Source of the DNA: Bhargavaea changchunensis
GTDB lineage: Bacteria; Bacillota; Bacilli; Bacillales_A; Planococcaceae
Reading direction: 5' to 3'
Length of the DNA: 64,000 nucleotides
NCBI RefSeq assembly: GCF_042665595.1
Contig: NZ_JBHTCT010000034.1
Location: 62,001-126,000 of the forward strand
Shown here: piece after piece, positions 44,632-52,787 of the stretch
Layout of the letters: each line of letters opens with the position of its first letter
Position numbering within the stretch: the stretch's first letter is position 1
Notes under the pieces: generated by a model
What the model was told of the DNA's origin: nothing
Seen by the model: the letters and a program-made list of their open reading frames with translations, nothing else
The model's database searches: none
Position numbers and translations under genes: made by a program

Positions 44632-44817
44632 TCAGATGCTCAGGAACCAGCGGAACAGTTCCGAAATGCCGAGGTCGATGACTACAAAGTACAAAGCCAT
44701 GAAAATGACCGTCGAAAGAACGACGATCGTATACTTGGTCAGTTCTTTGCGTTTTGGCCAGCTGACCTTCCGCATCTCGGAGACGACGCCGCTGAAAAAC
44801 TCGCGAATCTTGCCCAT
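44632..44817 (-). CDS. secE: Preprotein translocase subunit SecE
   Basis: SecE clamps and stabilises SecY in the membrane. This is the short 61-residue Gram-positive form: an amphipathic N-terminal helix with EMRKVSWPKRKELTKYT, followed by one transmembrane segment (about residues 32-58). In Bacillus subtilis rpmG lies between sigH and secE. Here that gap (181 nt) holds a secE promoter and no L33 gene. An SD GGAGG precedes the ATG. Confidence 0.96.
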   Translation of the reverse strand: MGKIREFFSGVVSEMRKVSWPKRKELTKYTIVVLSTVIFMALYFVVIDLGISELFRWFLSI

Positions 44818-44956
44818 TTTATCGTAAACCTCCGGATTATCAGTGTCTAAGTCGAGTGTGGTTGTGTCACCGGAAGTTCCGGCGTCGTATCACGATTTTC
44901 CGCCGGCCGCCGGGTCAGGACGGCCGTGCCGCCGATCCGCGGACCGGTCCATTTAA

Positions 44957-44985
44957 AGCCTATCACCTGAAAACAAGGCTGTCAA
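44957..44985 (-). promoter_or_regulatory. secE promoter
   Basis: Minus-strand TTGACA (44980-44985) and TAGGCT (44957-44962), 17 nt apart. The -35 is perfect, the -10 weak. It lies just after the sigH stop. Confidence 0.55.
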
Positions 44986-44998
44986 CGCGTCCCGGTGC

Positions 44999-45649
44999 CT
45001 AGCGGCGCGCCCCTGCAGCAAGGTGTTGCTCCAGTTTCCGCTTGATCCGCTGGAGAGCATTGTCGATCGACTTCACCTGGCGGTCCAGCTTATCGGAAAT
45101 CTCCTGGTAGCTGCGTCCTTCCAGATAAAGGGCGAGCACCTGCCGCTCAAGCGTGCTCAGAACATTGTTGACCTCTTCCTCCAGCCGGTGGAAATCCTCC
45201 CGGTGGACCATGAGGTCGGCAGGGTCGTCCAGCTCCGGCCCAGTAAGCATGTCCAGCAGCGTCCGCTCGGACTCATCCTCGTAGACCGGCTTGTCGAGCG
45301 ATACCGACGAATTCAGCGGAATGTGCTTCTGCCGCGTCGCAGTCTTGATCGCCGTAATGATCTGCCGCGTGATGCAGAGCTCCGCGAACGCCCGGAACGA
45401 GCTGAGCTTGTCCGCGCGGAAATCCCGGATCGCCTTGTACAGGCCGATCATGCCCTCTTGTATGATGTCTTCCCTGTCTGCGCCGACCAGGAAGTATGAG
45501 CGCGCTTTCATCCGGACGAAATAATGATACTTCCGGATCAGGTAATCGAGCGCGTCCGACCTTCCGGCATGCACCAGCTCGACAAGCGACTCATCGCTGT
45601 GGTTTTCAAACGCTTCCCCCAAAACCTCTTTCCGGCTGTCAATCATCAT
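44999..45649 (-). CDS. sigH: RNA polymerase sigma factor SigH (sigma-30)
   Basis: SigH directs transition-phase, competence and early sporulation genes in Bacilli. The 216 residues show region 2 (ALDYLIRKYHYFVRMKARSY, then ADREDIIQEGMIGLYKAIRD) and a region 4 helix-turn-helix (LYLEGRSYQEISDKLDRQVK). Its presence does not prove that the organism forms spores. It has its own promoter and follows rae1. Confidence 0.96.
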   Translation of the reverse strand: MMIDSRKEVLGEAFENHSDESLVELVHAGRSDALDYLIRKYHYFVRMKARSYFLVGADREDIIQEGMIGLYKAIRDFRADKLSSFRAFAELCITRQIITAIKTATRQKHIPLNSSVSLDKPVYEDESERTLLDMLTGPELDDPADLMVHREDFHRLEEEVNNVLSTLERQVLALYLEGRSYQEISDKLDRQVKSIDNALQRIKRKLEQHLAAGARR

Positions 45650-45685
45650 TTCAGATCACCCCGGTCCCCCTTGAGTTTAATGACA

Positions 45686-45715
45686 AGTTTACAGGAAGGA
45701 AAATATTGTCGTCAA
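45686..45715 (-). promoter_or_regulatory. sigH promoter
   Basis: Minus-strand TTGACG (45710-45715) and TAAACT (45686-45691), 18 nt apart, touching the rae1 stop. Sigma-A type. Confidence 0.7.
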
Positions 45716-45719
45716 CCGC

Positions 45720-46229
45720 TCATTTTAGTCCGCGGCGCCATTTTTCGAAAATTTCGGCCACATCGTCATTGAGCGGGATCTTGGAAAACGGCCGGTTTTC
45801 GCGGATTTCCCGCACCCGTTTCGCTATGCCGTCACGCACCTCGCCCATTTCGAGACGGAGCTCCCGGGCGGATTTCCGCAGGGCTCCCTGCGCGAAAATG
45901 ACACGCTGCTCGGTAAAGTCCGATGTGGCGACATGAACCCGGGTGCGCCGGCTCCCGAGTTCGGAGGCGAGACGCTCGATGCGCTCGTCCGCCGTCTCGT
46001 TTTCCCTGGTAAATATCACCTCGACATCCCGCCGCCGCTGTGGCTTCGGGATGCCCGGGACGTACTGTGCATCAAATACGACAATCACCCGCCAGCCCGT
46101 GTATGCCCGGTATTCGGCCATCAGCTCGACGAGCAGGTCGCGGGCATCTTCCAGCCGGGCATCACGGAGCGCTTTCAGCTCAGGCCATGCGCCGATGATG
46201 TTGTAGCCGTCGACGAGCAGGACGTCCAT
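45720..46229 (-). CDS. rae1: Ribosome-associated endoribonuclease Rae1 (YacP, NYN domain)
   Basis: Rae1 enters the ribosomal A site and cuts certain mRNAs during translation in Bacillus subtilis. The 169 residues form a PIN-like NYN domain beginning MDVLLVDGYNIIGAWPELKA with the acidic residues LLVDGYN, VVFDAQYV and ATSDFTEQ. I start at ATG 46229; a GTG one codon upstream is also possible. It overlaps the end of rlmB, so it is translationally coupled. Confidence 0.93.
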   Translation of the reverse strand: MDVLLVDGYNIIGAWPELKALRDARLEDARDLLVELMAEYRAYTGWRVIVVFDAQYVPGIPKPQRRRDVEVIFTRENETADERIERLASELGSRRTRVHVATSDFTEQRVIFAQGALRKSARELRLEMGEVRDGIAKRVREIRENRPFSKIPLNDDVAEIFEKWRRGLK

Positions 46230-46984
46230 CACTGACCGCCTTCCGGATCACGCTTCCGGAACACTTCGTACATCAGGAGCGCCGCGGCGACGGAGGCATT
46301 CAGGGAATTCACATGCCCGACCATCGGCAGGCTATACAGGAAGTCGCACTTGTCCCGCAGAAGGCGGCTCATGCCGCGGCCCTCGCTGCCGATGATGACG
46401 GCAAGCGGCAGGCCCGCGTCCATCTTGCGGTAGTCGGCGTCCCCCTTGGCATCGGTGCCCGCAATCCAGACACCACGGTCTTTCAGCTCATCCACGGTGC
46501 GCGCCATATTGCCGACCCGCACGACCGGGACATGTTCGATCGCGCCTGTCGATGCCTTGGCGACCACGCCGGTCAGGCCGACGGAGCGCCGCTTCGGGAT
46601 GATGATGCCGTGCACGCCGGAAGCGTCCGCCGTCCGGAGGATCGATCCCAGGTTATGCGGGTCTTCGAGCTCGTCCAGAATCAGGAAAAACGGGTCTTCC
46701 CCGCGCTCTTCGGCCCTGCGGAACAGATCGTCCATTTCCGCATAGTCGTAGGCGGCGATGGAAGCGACAACGCCCTGGTGGGTCAGATCGGTCAGCTGGT
46801 CGAGCTTTTTATTCGGCACCTGCTGAACAACCGTGCCGGATTCTTTTGCGAGGCGGCGGATATCCGAGGCAAAGCCTTTCTGTATGCCTTCTCCAATCCA
46901 GATCTTATTCAGTTGGCGCCTCGAACGCAGCGCCTCGAGCACGGGATTGCGTCCCGCAATGATTTCTTCTTCACGGTTCGTCAC
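46229..46984 (-). CDS. rlmB: 23S rRNA (guanosine-2'-O-)-methyltransferase RlmB (TrmH family)
   Basis: RlmB methylates the ribose of a guanosine in the 23S rRNA peptidyl transferase region. The 251 residues have an N-terminal RNA-substrate domain (IIAGRNPVLEALRS) and a C-terminal SPOUT domain with the knot motifs ILDELEDPHNLGSILRTADA, IIGSEGRGMSRLL and LPMVGHVNSLNASVAAALLM. The start is GTG at 46984, overlapping the mrnC stop by 4 nt. Confidence 0.95.
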   Translation of the reverse strand: MTNREEEIIAGRNPVLEALRSRRQLNKIWIGEGIQKGFASDIRRLAKESGTVVQQVPNKKLDQLTDLTHQGVVASIAAYDYAEMDDLFRRAEERGEDPFFLILDELEDPHNLGSILRTADASGVHGIIIPKRRSVGLTGVVAKASTGAIEHVPVVRVGNMARTVDELKDRGVWIAGTDAKGDADYRKMDAGLPLAVIIGSEGRGMSRLLRDKCDFLYSLPMVGHVNSLNASVAAALLMYEVFRKRDPEGGQ

Positions 46985-47400
46985 CGCGCATCCCCTCCTT
47001 TCGCTTCCGCAAAATCAATGGCGTACCGGATCACTTCATCGAGCCGCTCCTTTTTGCCGAGCAGATGCAGATAGCCGACCAGCGCCTCGAATGCCGTGCT
47101 GTAATTGTACGTCTGCACATCCGTGTTTTTCGGAGCATGTCCCGATTTGGCGTTCCGCCCCCGGCGGACGACCGCGGACTCCGCTTCATCAAGGAATCCG
47201 CCCTCTTCCATCGAGATGACGATGGCCGCCTGGGACTTAGCGGACACATAGCCGGTCGCAAGCCGGTGAAGCGTGTTCGGCTTCGCCCGGCCGGAGCGGA
47301 TCAGGTGCTCGCGGATGGCCACTTCGTAGATCGCATCCCCCATGTAGGCGAGCGCGAGCCCGTTTAGCTGCCGGATGTCGCCGTCACTGATTCCAGCCAT
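46981..47400 (-). CDS. mrnC: Mini-ribonuclease III
   Basis: MrnC trims the ends of 23S rRNA precursors. It is an RNase III catalytic domain without a double-stranded RNA-binding domain, here 139 residues. The catalytic region reads LALAYMGDAIYEVAIREHLI and the second acidic motif is within YSTAFEALVGYLHLLGKKER. The ATG at 47400 lies 4 nt after the cysS stop with GAGGGG inside cysS. Confidence 0.95.
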   Translation of the reverse strand: MAGISDGDIRQLNGLALAYMGDAIYEVAIREHLIRSGRAKPNTLHRLATGYVSAKSQAAIVISMEEGGFLDEAESAVVRRGRNAKSGHAPKNTDVQTYNYSTAFEALVGYLHLLGKKERLDEVIRYAIDFAEAKGGDAR

Positions 47401-47404
47401 CCGA

Positions 47405-48805
47405 TCAGCCCCTCTTCCAGCGGACGCCCTGCCGGGTATCCTCAAGGACGATTCCCTGGCTCAGCAGATGATCGCGGATTTCGTCAGCACGCTTGAAGTC
47501 ACGGTTTTTCCGCGCATCCTCGCGCTCGGCGATCAGTGCATCAACTTCTTCACCCGGAAGCTCATGCGCGGTCTCAAGCGAGATGCCGAGCACGCCGGCA
47601 AGCTTGCTGAACGTCCCGAGGAATGCCTGAAGCACATTTTTCTGGGTGTTTTTCTCGTTCAGGTAGGTATTCGACAGGCGGGCCAGATCGAACAGCACTG
47701 CTATGGCATTGGCGGTGTTGAAGTCGTCATCCATCGCGGTTTCAAATGACTTTTGTGCCTCTTTGATCTTGTGGAGCCAGATGTCTCCCTGATCGCCGTT
47801 GTCCGCCGTCTGCTCTAGGCGGAACATGAGGTTCCGGTATGCCGTGCGGAGCCGCTCGAGGGCATTTTCCGCATCCCCGATCACCTCAGAGGAGAAGTTG
47901 ATCGGGTTCCGGTAGTGGACTGTGAGCATAAAGTAGCGCAGCACCTGCGGATCGATTTTCTGCCGGATGTCGTGGACGGTGATGAAGTTTCCGAGCGATT
48001 TCGACATTTTCTCGTTGTCGATGTTCACGTAGCCATTATGCAGCCAGTAGTTCGCAAATGTTTTGTCGTTGTGCGCCTCGCTCTGGGCGATTTCATTTTC
48101 ATGGTGCGGGAAAGTCAGATCCTGGCCGCCTGCATGGATGTCGATCGTATCGCCAAGCACTTCACGCGCCATGACCGAGCACTCAATGTGCCAGCCCGGA
48201 CGGCCCGCACCCCATGGGCTTTCCCACGAGATTTCACCGGGCTTCGCGGCTTTCCAGAGGGCGAAGTCGAGCGCATCTTCCTTTTTCTCGCCGGGCTGGA
48301 TGCGTGCGCCGACCTTGAGCTCATCAATCGACTGCTGGGAAAGCTTGCCGTAGCCGTCGAACTTCCGCGTCCGGTAATAGACGTCGCCGCCGGACTCGTA
48401 GGCGTAGCCCTTGTCGATCAGCACGCCGATAAAGTCGATGATGTCCCGGATATGGTCCGTGACTCGCGGATGGTCATCCGCATGGCGGCAGCCGAGCGCC
48501 TCGATGTCCGCGAAGTATGCGGCGATAAACCGCTCCGTCAGCTCACCGACCTCTTCACCGATTTCGTTCGCCGCTTTGATGATCTTGTCGTCGACGTCGG
48601 TGAAGTTCGAGACGAAGTGGACGTCGTAGCCTTTGTATTCCAGGTAGTTGCGGACCGTGTCATAAACGATGACCGGGCGGGCGTTGCCGATATGGATGTA
48701 GTTGTAGACGGTGGGCCCGCATACATACATCTTCACTTTACCCTCTTCGATCGGGACAAACGGTTCTTTTTTTCTGGTGAGTGTATTGAACATCTGGATG
48801 GTCAT
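47405..48805 (-). CDS. cysS: Cysteinyl-tRNA synthetase
   Basis: Class I synthetase that charges tRNA-Cys. The 466 residues start MTIQMFNTLTRKKEPFVPIE. They hold the zinc-binding Cys and HIGH-like motif in CGPTVYNYIHIGNARPVIVY, the GWHIECSVMA and HENEIAQSEA zinc ligands, and KMSKSLGN. The ATG overlaps the cysE stop (ATGA), so serine acetyltransferase and cysteine charging are coupled under one Cys T-box. Confidence 0.97.
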   Translation of the reverse strand: MTIQMFNTLTRKKEPFVPIEEGKVKMYVCGPTVYNYIHIGNARPVIVYDTVRNYLEYKGYDVHFVSNFTDVDDKIIKAANEIGEEVGELTERFIAAYFADIEALGCRHADDHPRVTDHIRDIIDFIGVLIDKGYAYESGGDVYYRTRKFDGYGKLSQQSIDELKVGARIQPGEKKEDALDFALWKAAKPGEISWESPWGAGRPGWHIECSVMAREVLGDTIDIHAGGQDLTFPHHENEIAQSEAHNDKTFANYWLHNGYVNIDNEKMSKSLGNFITVHDIRQKIDPQVLRYFMLTVHYRNPINFSSEVIGDAENALERLRTAYRNLMFRLEQTADNGDQGDIWLHKIKEAQKSFETAMDDDFNTANAIAVLFDLARLSNTYLNEKNTQKNVLQAFLGTFSKLAGVLGISLETAHELPGEEVDALIAEREDARKNRDFKRADEIRDHLLSQGIVLEDTRQGVRWKRG

Positions 48806-49458
48806 CGTCTTACCTCCTTCAATTGCTCCTGCAACTTCTCCAATTCTCTGTTGAGCCGGGCGATCTTTTCTTCCAGCATGTCGCATTTGTCTGCGACAGG
48901 ATCCGGGATGTCCTGATGGTCAAGCTTTTTGGGCACCTTGACCCCATTTTGGACGACGACAGTCCCCGGAATTCCGACGACTGTCGAATTCGGCGGAACG
49001 TCTTTCAGCACGACCGACCCCGCACCGACTTTCACGTTGTCTCCGAGCGTGATCGACCCGAGCACCTTCGCACCTGACGCAACGAGCACGTTGTTGCCGA
49101 GCGTCGGGTGGCGCTTGCCCTTTTCCTTGCCGGTCCCGCCGAGTGTCACGCCCTGGTAGAGCGTCACGTCATCGCCGATCACACAGGTCTCCCCGATGAC
49201 GACGCCGGAACCATGGTCGATAAAGAACCGGCGGCCGATGACGGCACCCGGGTGGATCTCGATCCCGGTCAGGAACCGGACAACCTGGGAAACGAACCGG
49301 GCCAGAAAGCGCAGGCCCCTTTTGTGAAAAGCATGGGCAATCCGGTAGCCCCAGAGCGCATGGAGACCCGAATAGGTCAGCACAATCTCAAAGGAACTTC
49401 TTGCCGCAGGGTCCTGGTCGAAAATTGTCGCAATATCTTCTTTCATCCTCTTGAACAT
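48802..49458 (-). CDS. cysE: Serine O-acetyltransferase
   Basis: CysE makes O-acetylserine, the first step of cysteine synthesis. The 217 residues start MFKRMKEDIATIFDQDPAAR and have the left-handed beta-helix repeats (IHPGAVIGRRFFIDHGSGVV, then GVTLGGTGKEKGKRHPTLG) with the catalytic His in the IDHGSGVVIG segment. The ATG at 49458 is 11 nt after GGAGG; longer frames cross the T-box. Its transcription should depend on uncharged tRNA-Cys. Confidence 0.96.
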   Translation of the reverse strand: MFKRMKEDIATIFDQDPAARSSFEIVLTYSGLHALWGYRIAHAFHKRGLRFLARFVSQVVRFLTGIEIHPGAVIGRRFFIDHGSGVVIGETCVIGDDVTLYQGVTLGGTGKEKGKRHPTLGNNVLVASGAKVLGSITLGDNVKVGAGSVVLKDVPPNSTVVGIPGTVVVQNGVKVPKKLDHQDIPDPVADKCDMLEEKIARLNRELEKLQEQLKEVRR

Positions 49459-49521
49459 GGTAGGGCATTCCTCCAAATATCCGAAAACTGAGGCGGGCGG
49501 GAGGCGGCATGGCCGCAAAAC

Positions 49522-49782
49522 AAAAAGCGCCCCTGTCAACTGACAGAGACGCCTGGTATGCGCGGTTCCACTCTGGTTTGGGAGGAGCAAAAAGCGCCCC
49601 TCCCCCCTCGGTGCCCGTAACGGGGGCAAGGCGGCCGGCCTACTTCATTTCGGCTCGGCGCTCCGAGGTGCATTTCCGCGCGCAGCGGCCCGGGCCGCTT
49701 TCAGCCGGCGGCGGCCCTCTCTGTCGAGCATGCGCAACGTACTTCTCCTCTTCGTCGCTTTCGGTATGTTGTATCCTTATTG
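49522..49782 (-). promoter_or_regulatory. T-box leader, cysteine specifier, controlling cysE-cysS and following genes
   Basis: T-box core AGAGTGGAACCGCG at 49561-49574 (minus strand). The terminator GCGTCTCTGTC/GACAGGGGCGC (49527-49552) ends in TTTTT. In Stem I the pattern AAA-TGC-ACC sets TGC (49670-49672) as the specifier for tRNA-Cys. It fills most of the 49459-49851 gap together with the promoter. Confidence 0.93.
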
Positions 49783-49788
49783 ACCTCT

Positions 49789-49816
49789 ATTGTACTTGGG
49801 GAACGCGGAAAGTCAA
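49789..49816 (-). promoter_or_regulatory. cysE operon promoter
   Basis: Minus-strand TTGACT (49811-49816) and TACAAT (49789-49794), spacer 16 nt, just after the gltX stop and ahead of the Cys T-box. Confidence 0.75.
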
Positions 49817-49851
49817 TTGATTAAACCGTATGCGGAAAATGACCGGGGCAT

Positions 49852-51309
49852 TCAGCCTGCATACGCGGAGACACGCCGGATAACCTTGTCGCGGCCAAGA
49901 AGCGAGATTGATTCCTGGAGCTCCGGACCATGCGTCTGGCCGGTCGTCACGACGCGGATCGGCATGAAGAGGTTCTTGCCCTTGTGTCCGGTCTCTTTCT
50001 GCACGGCCTTGATTGCGCCTTTGATCGATGCCGGATCGAACGATTCGAGTTCCTCGAGCTTCGTCTTGAATGCTGTCATGACTTCCGGAACCTGCTCGCC
50101 CGAAAGGACGGCCTTTGCTTCCTCATCGTATTCGATGTCTTCGTTAAAGAACTGGGCGGACAATTCGACAATTTCCGCACCGAAGCTCATCTGCTCCTGG
50201 TACAACGCGATCAACCGCTCGGCCCATTCCCGCTCTTCTGCCGAAAGCTCTTCCGGCAGGCGGCCCGCCTTCTGTAGATGCGGCAGCGCCAGCTTCACGA
50301 CTTCCTCGAGAGGCAGTTGCTTGACGTACTGGTTGTTCATCCATGTCAGCTTCTGCTTGTCGAAAAGCGCGGGCGACTTCGAAAGACGGTCCGCTTCGAA
50401 CATTTCGATGAACTCTTCCTTCGAGAAGATTTCATCCTCGCCCTTCGGCGACCAGCCGAGAAGTGCGATGAAGTTGAAGAGCGCCTCCGGCAGGTAGCCG
50501 AGCTCCTCATATTGCTCGATAAATTGGATGATCGATTCGTCACGTTTCGACAATTTCTTGCGGCTTTCGTTCACGATCAGTGTCATATGGCCGAATGTCG
50601 GCGGCTCCCAGCCGAACGCCTCATAAATCATCAACTGCTTCGGCGTATTGGAGATGTGGTCATCCCCGCGGAGCACATGCGAGATCTTCATATAGTGGTC
50701 GTCGACCGCCACCGCGAAGTTATAGGTCGGCACGCCATCCTTTTTCACGATGACCCAGTCGCCGAAATCACCGGATTCGAACGATACTTCATCCTTGACC
50801 ATGTCCTGGAATTTGTACGTGCGGCCTTCCGGCACGGCAATGCGGATGCTTGGCTGGCGGCCTTCCGCTTCCAGCTTCGCGCGGTCGTCGTCTGTCAGAT
50901 GACGGCACTTGCCGCTGTAGCGCGGCATTTCCCCGCGCGCCTGCTGGGCTTCGCGCTCCGCTTCCAGTTCTTCTTCGGTGCAGTAGCACTTGTAGGCCAG
51001 CCCCTTCTCCAGGAGACCGTCGTACAGTTCCTTGTAAAGGTCGTTCCGCTCCGATTGGCGGTACGGCCCATATTCACCGCCGACATCAATGCTCTCATCC
51101 CAGTCCATGCCGAGCCATTTCAGGTAGCGGAGCTGCGATTCCTCGCCGCCCTCGATGTTGCGCTTGGCGTCGGTGTCCTCGATCCGGATGATGAATTTGC
51201 CGCCGTTGTGGCGGGCGTAGAGATAGTTGAAGAGCGCCGTCCGGGCGTTCCCGATATGCAGATGCCCCGTCGGACTCGGTGCATAGCGTACACGGACTTC
51301 CTGTGTCAT
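49852..51309 (-). CDS. gltX: Glutamyl-tRNA synthetase
   Basis: Class I synthetase that charges tRNA-Glu and, in Bacilli, also tRNA-Gln with glutamate for later amidation by GatCAB. The 485 residues start MTQEVRVRYAPSPTGHLHIG with the HIGH-type motif HLHIGNARTA near residue 20. A Cys-rich zinc segment (KCYCTEEEL) and the KLSKRD signature loop follow. The ATG at 51309 follows AGGAGGAACCAATT; the longer frame crosses a repeat array. Its promoter is not clear. Confidence 0.97.
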   Translation of the reverse strand: MTQEVRVRYAPSPTGHLHIGNARTALFNYLYARHNGGKFIIRIEDTDAKRNIEGGEESQLRYLKWLGMDWDESIDVGGEYGPYRQSERNDLYKELYDGLLEKGLAYKCYCTEEELEAEREAQQARGEMPRYSGKCRHLTDDDRAKLEAEGRQPSIRIAVPEGRTYKFQDMVKDEVSFESGDFGDWVIVKKDGVPTYNFAVAVDDHYMKISHVLRGDDHISNTPKQLMIYEAFGWEPPTFGHMTLIVNESRKKLSKRDESIIQFIEQYEELGYLPEALFNFIALLGWSPKGEDEIFSKEEFIEMFEADRLSKSPALFDKQKLTWMNNQYVKQLPLEEVVKLALPHLQKAGRLPEELSAEEREWAERLIALYQEQMSFGAEIVELSAQFFNEDIEYDEEAKAVLSGEQVPEVMTAFKTKLEELESFDPASIKGAIKAVQKETGHKGKNLFMPIRVVTTGQTHGPELQESISLLGRDKVIRRVSAYAG

Positions 51310-51389
51310 AATTGGTTCCTCCTGTTCGTTCGAACATGTTTGCTCCGTCCATTTTACCACAGCGCGAGAGGTTTTAAAGCGCGGGGCAT

Positions 51390-51500
51390 GGGTGAACCGA
51401 GTGAAGGCCGGGATGTCTGCGCGTGAACTTTGAAGATTCGTGCGCGAACACCGGGGCGGAGAGGTTTTCGCACGCAAACTTCCCCGATTCGTACGCGAAC
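51390..51500. repeat. Array D: TCGTGCGCGAAC units in the ispF-gltX gap
   Basis: Related words TGCGCGTGAAC, TCGTGCGCGAAC, TCGCACGCAAAC and TCGTACGCGAAC have their GAAC/AAAC ends near 51425, 51446, 51476 and 51497, that is 21, 30 and 21 bp apart. A weaker GGTGAAC lies at 51392. The array begins 25 nt past the ispF terminator. Confidence 0.7.
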
Positions 51501-51524
51501 CCATTCATACCCTCTTCTCCACGC

Positions 51525-51553
51525 AAAAGGCCGCCCGAGATATCCGGGCGGCC
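51525..51553 (-). terminator. Terminator after ispF
   Basis: Perfect GGCCGCCCG/CGGGCGGCC stem (51545-51553 with 51529-51537) with TTTT on the minus strand, 7 nt after the stop. Confidence 0.9.
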
Positions 51554-51559
51554 CTGTTT

Positions 51560-52036
51560 TTACGCTTTCTCCAATAAAATCACCGCGAGTGCGGCAATCC
51601 CTTCTTCGCGGCCGACAAAACCGAGCTTTTCGGTCGTCGTCGCCTTGACATTCACCTGCGACACATCCGCATGAAGCAGTTCCGCGATGCGGGTTCGGAT
51701 TTTGTCGATATGCGGCGCCATTTTCGGCCGCTGGGCCATAATCGTGCAGTCCACATTTCCGAGCTTCCAGCCCTGCGCTTTGACATCCGCCCAGACCCGT
51801 TCCAGCAGCACCGCGGAATCCGCGTCCTTGAACGCCTCGTCGGTGTCCGGGAAGTGATGGCCGATATCCCCTCCGCCGATCGCGCCCAGTGCAGCGTCGG
51901 TTACGGTATGCAACAGCACATCCGCATCCGAGTGCCCGATGAGGCCGCGCTCGTGCGGAATGGTCACGCCGCCGATGATGAGCGGGCGCCCTTCTGCGAA
52001 TTCATGCACGTCAAATCCTTGTCCGATCCTGATCAT
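51560..52036 (-). CDS. ispF: 2-C-methyl-D-erythritol 2,4-cyclodiphosphate synthase
   Basis: IspF forms the cyclic diphosphate of the MEP isoprenoid pathway as a trimer. The 158 residues start MIRIGQGFDVHEFAEGRPLI with the metal ligands DVH, and continue with GLIGHSDADVLLHTVTDAAL (ligand His) and GDIGHHFPDTDEAFKDADS. Its ATG overlaps the ispD stop by 4 nt, coupling two steps of the same pathway. Confidence 0.97.
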   Translation of the reverse strand: MIRIGQGFDVHEFAEGRPLIIGGVTIPHERGLIGHSDADVLLHTVTDAALGAIGGGDIGHHFPDTDEAFKDADSAVLLERVWADVKAQGWKLGNVDCTIMAQRPKMAPHIDKIRTRIAELLHADVSQVNVKATTTEKLGFVGREEGIAALAVILLEKA

Positions 52037-52737
52037 TCTTTCTCCTCCTGCCGTTCCAACAGCGCCTCGCCGATCGCGAGGTCCACCTTTGTCGTCATCT
52101 TCAGATTATCATACGTGCTCTCGACGACGCGGACGGGATGTCCGAGCCGCTCGACCAGCATCGATTCGTCCGTACCGAGAAATCCTTCGGACAGCGCTTT
52201 TTCCTCAGCCTCGGCCAGCAGGTCCGCGCGGAATGCCTGCGGGGTCTGCACAAGCCACACGGTGCTCCGGTCGGGCGTGGATTGTACGACTCCGGCCGCC
52301 ACCTGTTTCACGGTATCCTTGGACGGAACCGCGGCAATCGCGGCGCCGTGCTCCTGCGCCGTCTCCGCCAGTTCCCGGATCACCCGGGGGGAAAGGAAAG
52401 GCCGCGCGGCGTCATGCACCATGACGACCGCCTCGTCCCCGCCGCCCGCAGCGATAAATGCCCGGACACATGCGCGGACACTGTCCTGCCGCTCTCCCCC
52501 GCCGTCCGGCATCGCCGTGATTTTCGTGATGCCGTGGTCCGCCAGCATTTCCCGGATCCGGTCCCGTTCATCCGGACGCACTGCAAGGATGATGCCGGTG
52601 CAGTCCGGGTCCTGCTGGAACACGGAAAGCGTCCGGACAAGGATCGGCTTCCCCGCGAGCGGAAGGAACAGCTTGTTTTCCCCTGCTCCCATCCGCCGGC
52701 CGCTTCCCGCCGCCGGCAGCATGACTGTGTATTCCAT
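52033..52737 (-). CDS. ispD: 2-C-methyl-D-erythritol 4-phosphate cytidylyltransferase
   Basis: IspD couples CTP to methylerythritol phosphate in the MEP pathway. The 234 residues start MEYTVMLPAAGSGRRMGAGE, the nucleotide loop, and include MVHDAARPFLSPRVIREL and the Lys/Thr catalytic region PSKDTVKQV. I prefer the ATG at 52737 behind TGGAGTGG over the ATG at 52755, which has no SD. It lies 50 nt after yacL. Confidence 0.95.
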   Translation of the reverse strand: MEYTVMLPAAGSGRRMGAGENKLFLPLAGKPILVRTLSVFQQDPDCTGIILAVRPDERDRIREMLADHGITKITAMPDGGGERQDSVRACVRAFIAAGGGDEAVVMVHDAARPFLSPRVIRELAETAQEHGAAIAAVPSKDTVKQVAAGVVQSTPDRSTVWLVQTPQAFRADLLAEAEEKALSEGFLGTDESMLVERLGHPVRVVESTYDNLKMTTKVDLAIGEALLERQEEKE

Positions 52738-52787
52738 TCGATTCCACTCCATCAAGCGAAAGGACAGGGCCGGGGCCCTGCCTTCCG

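Noticed and set aside
44818..44998. A decayed rpmG gene
   Set aside because: Only a short NRDTTPE-like string resembles L33, with no cysteines and no proper start; not enough to call a pseudogene.
51310..51389. gltX promoter
   Set aside because: A TAAAAT is present but the -35 region (CTTTAA) is poor; could not be supported.
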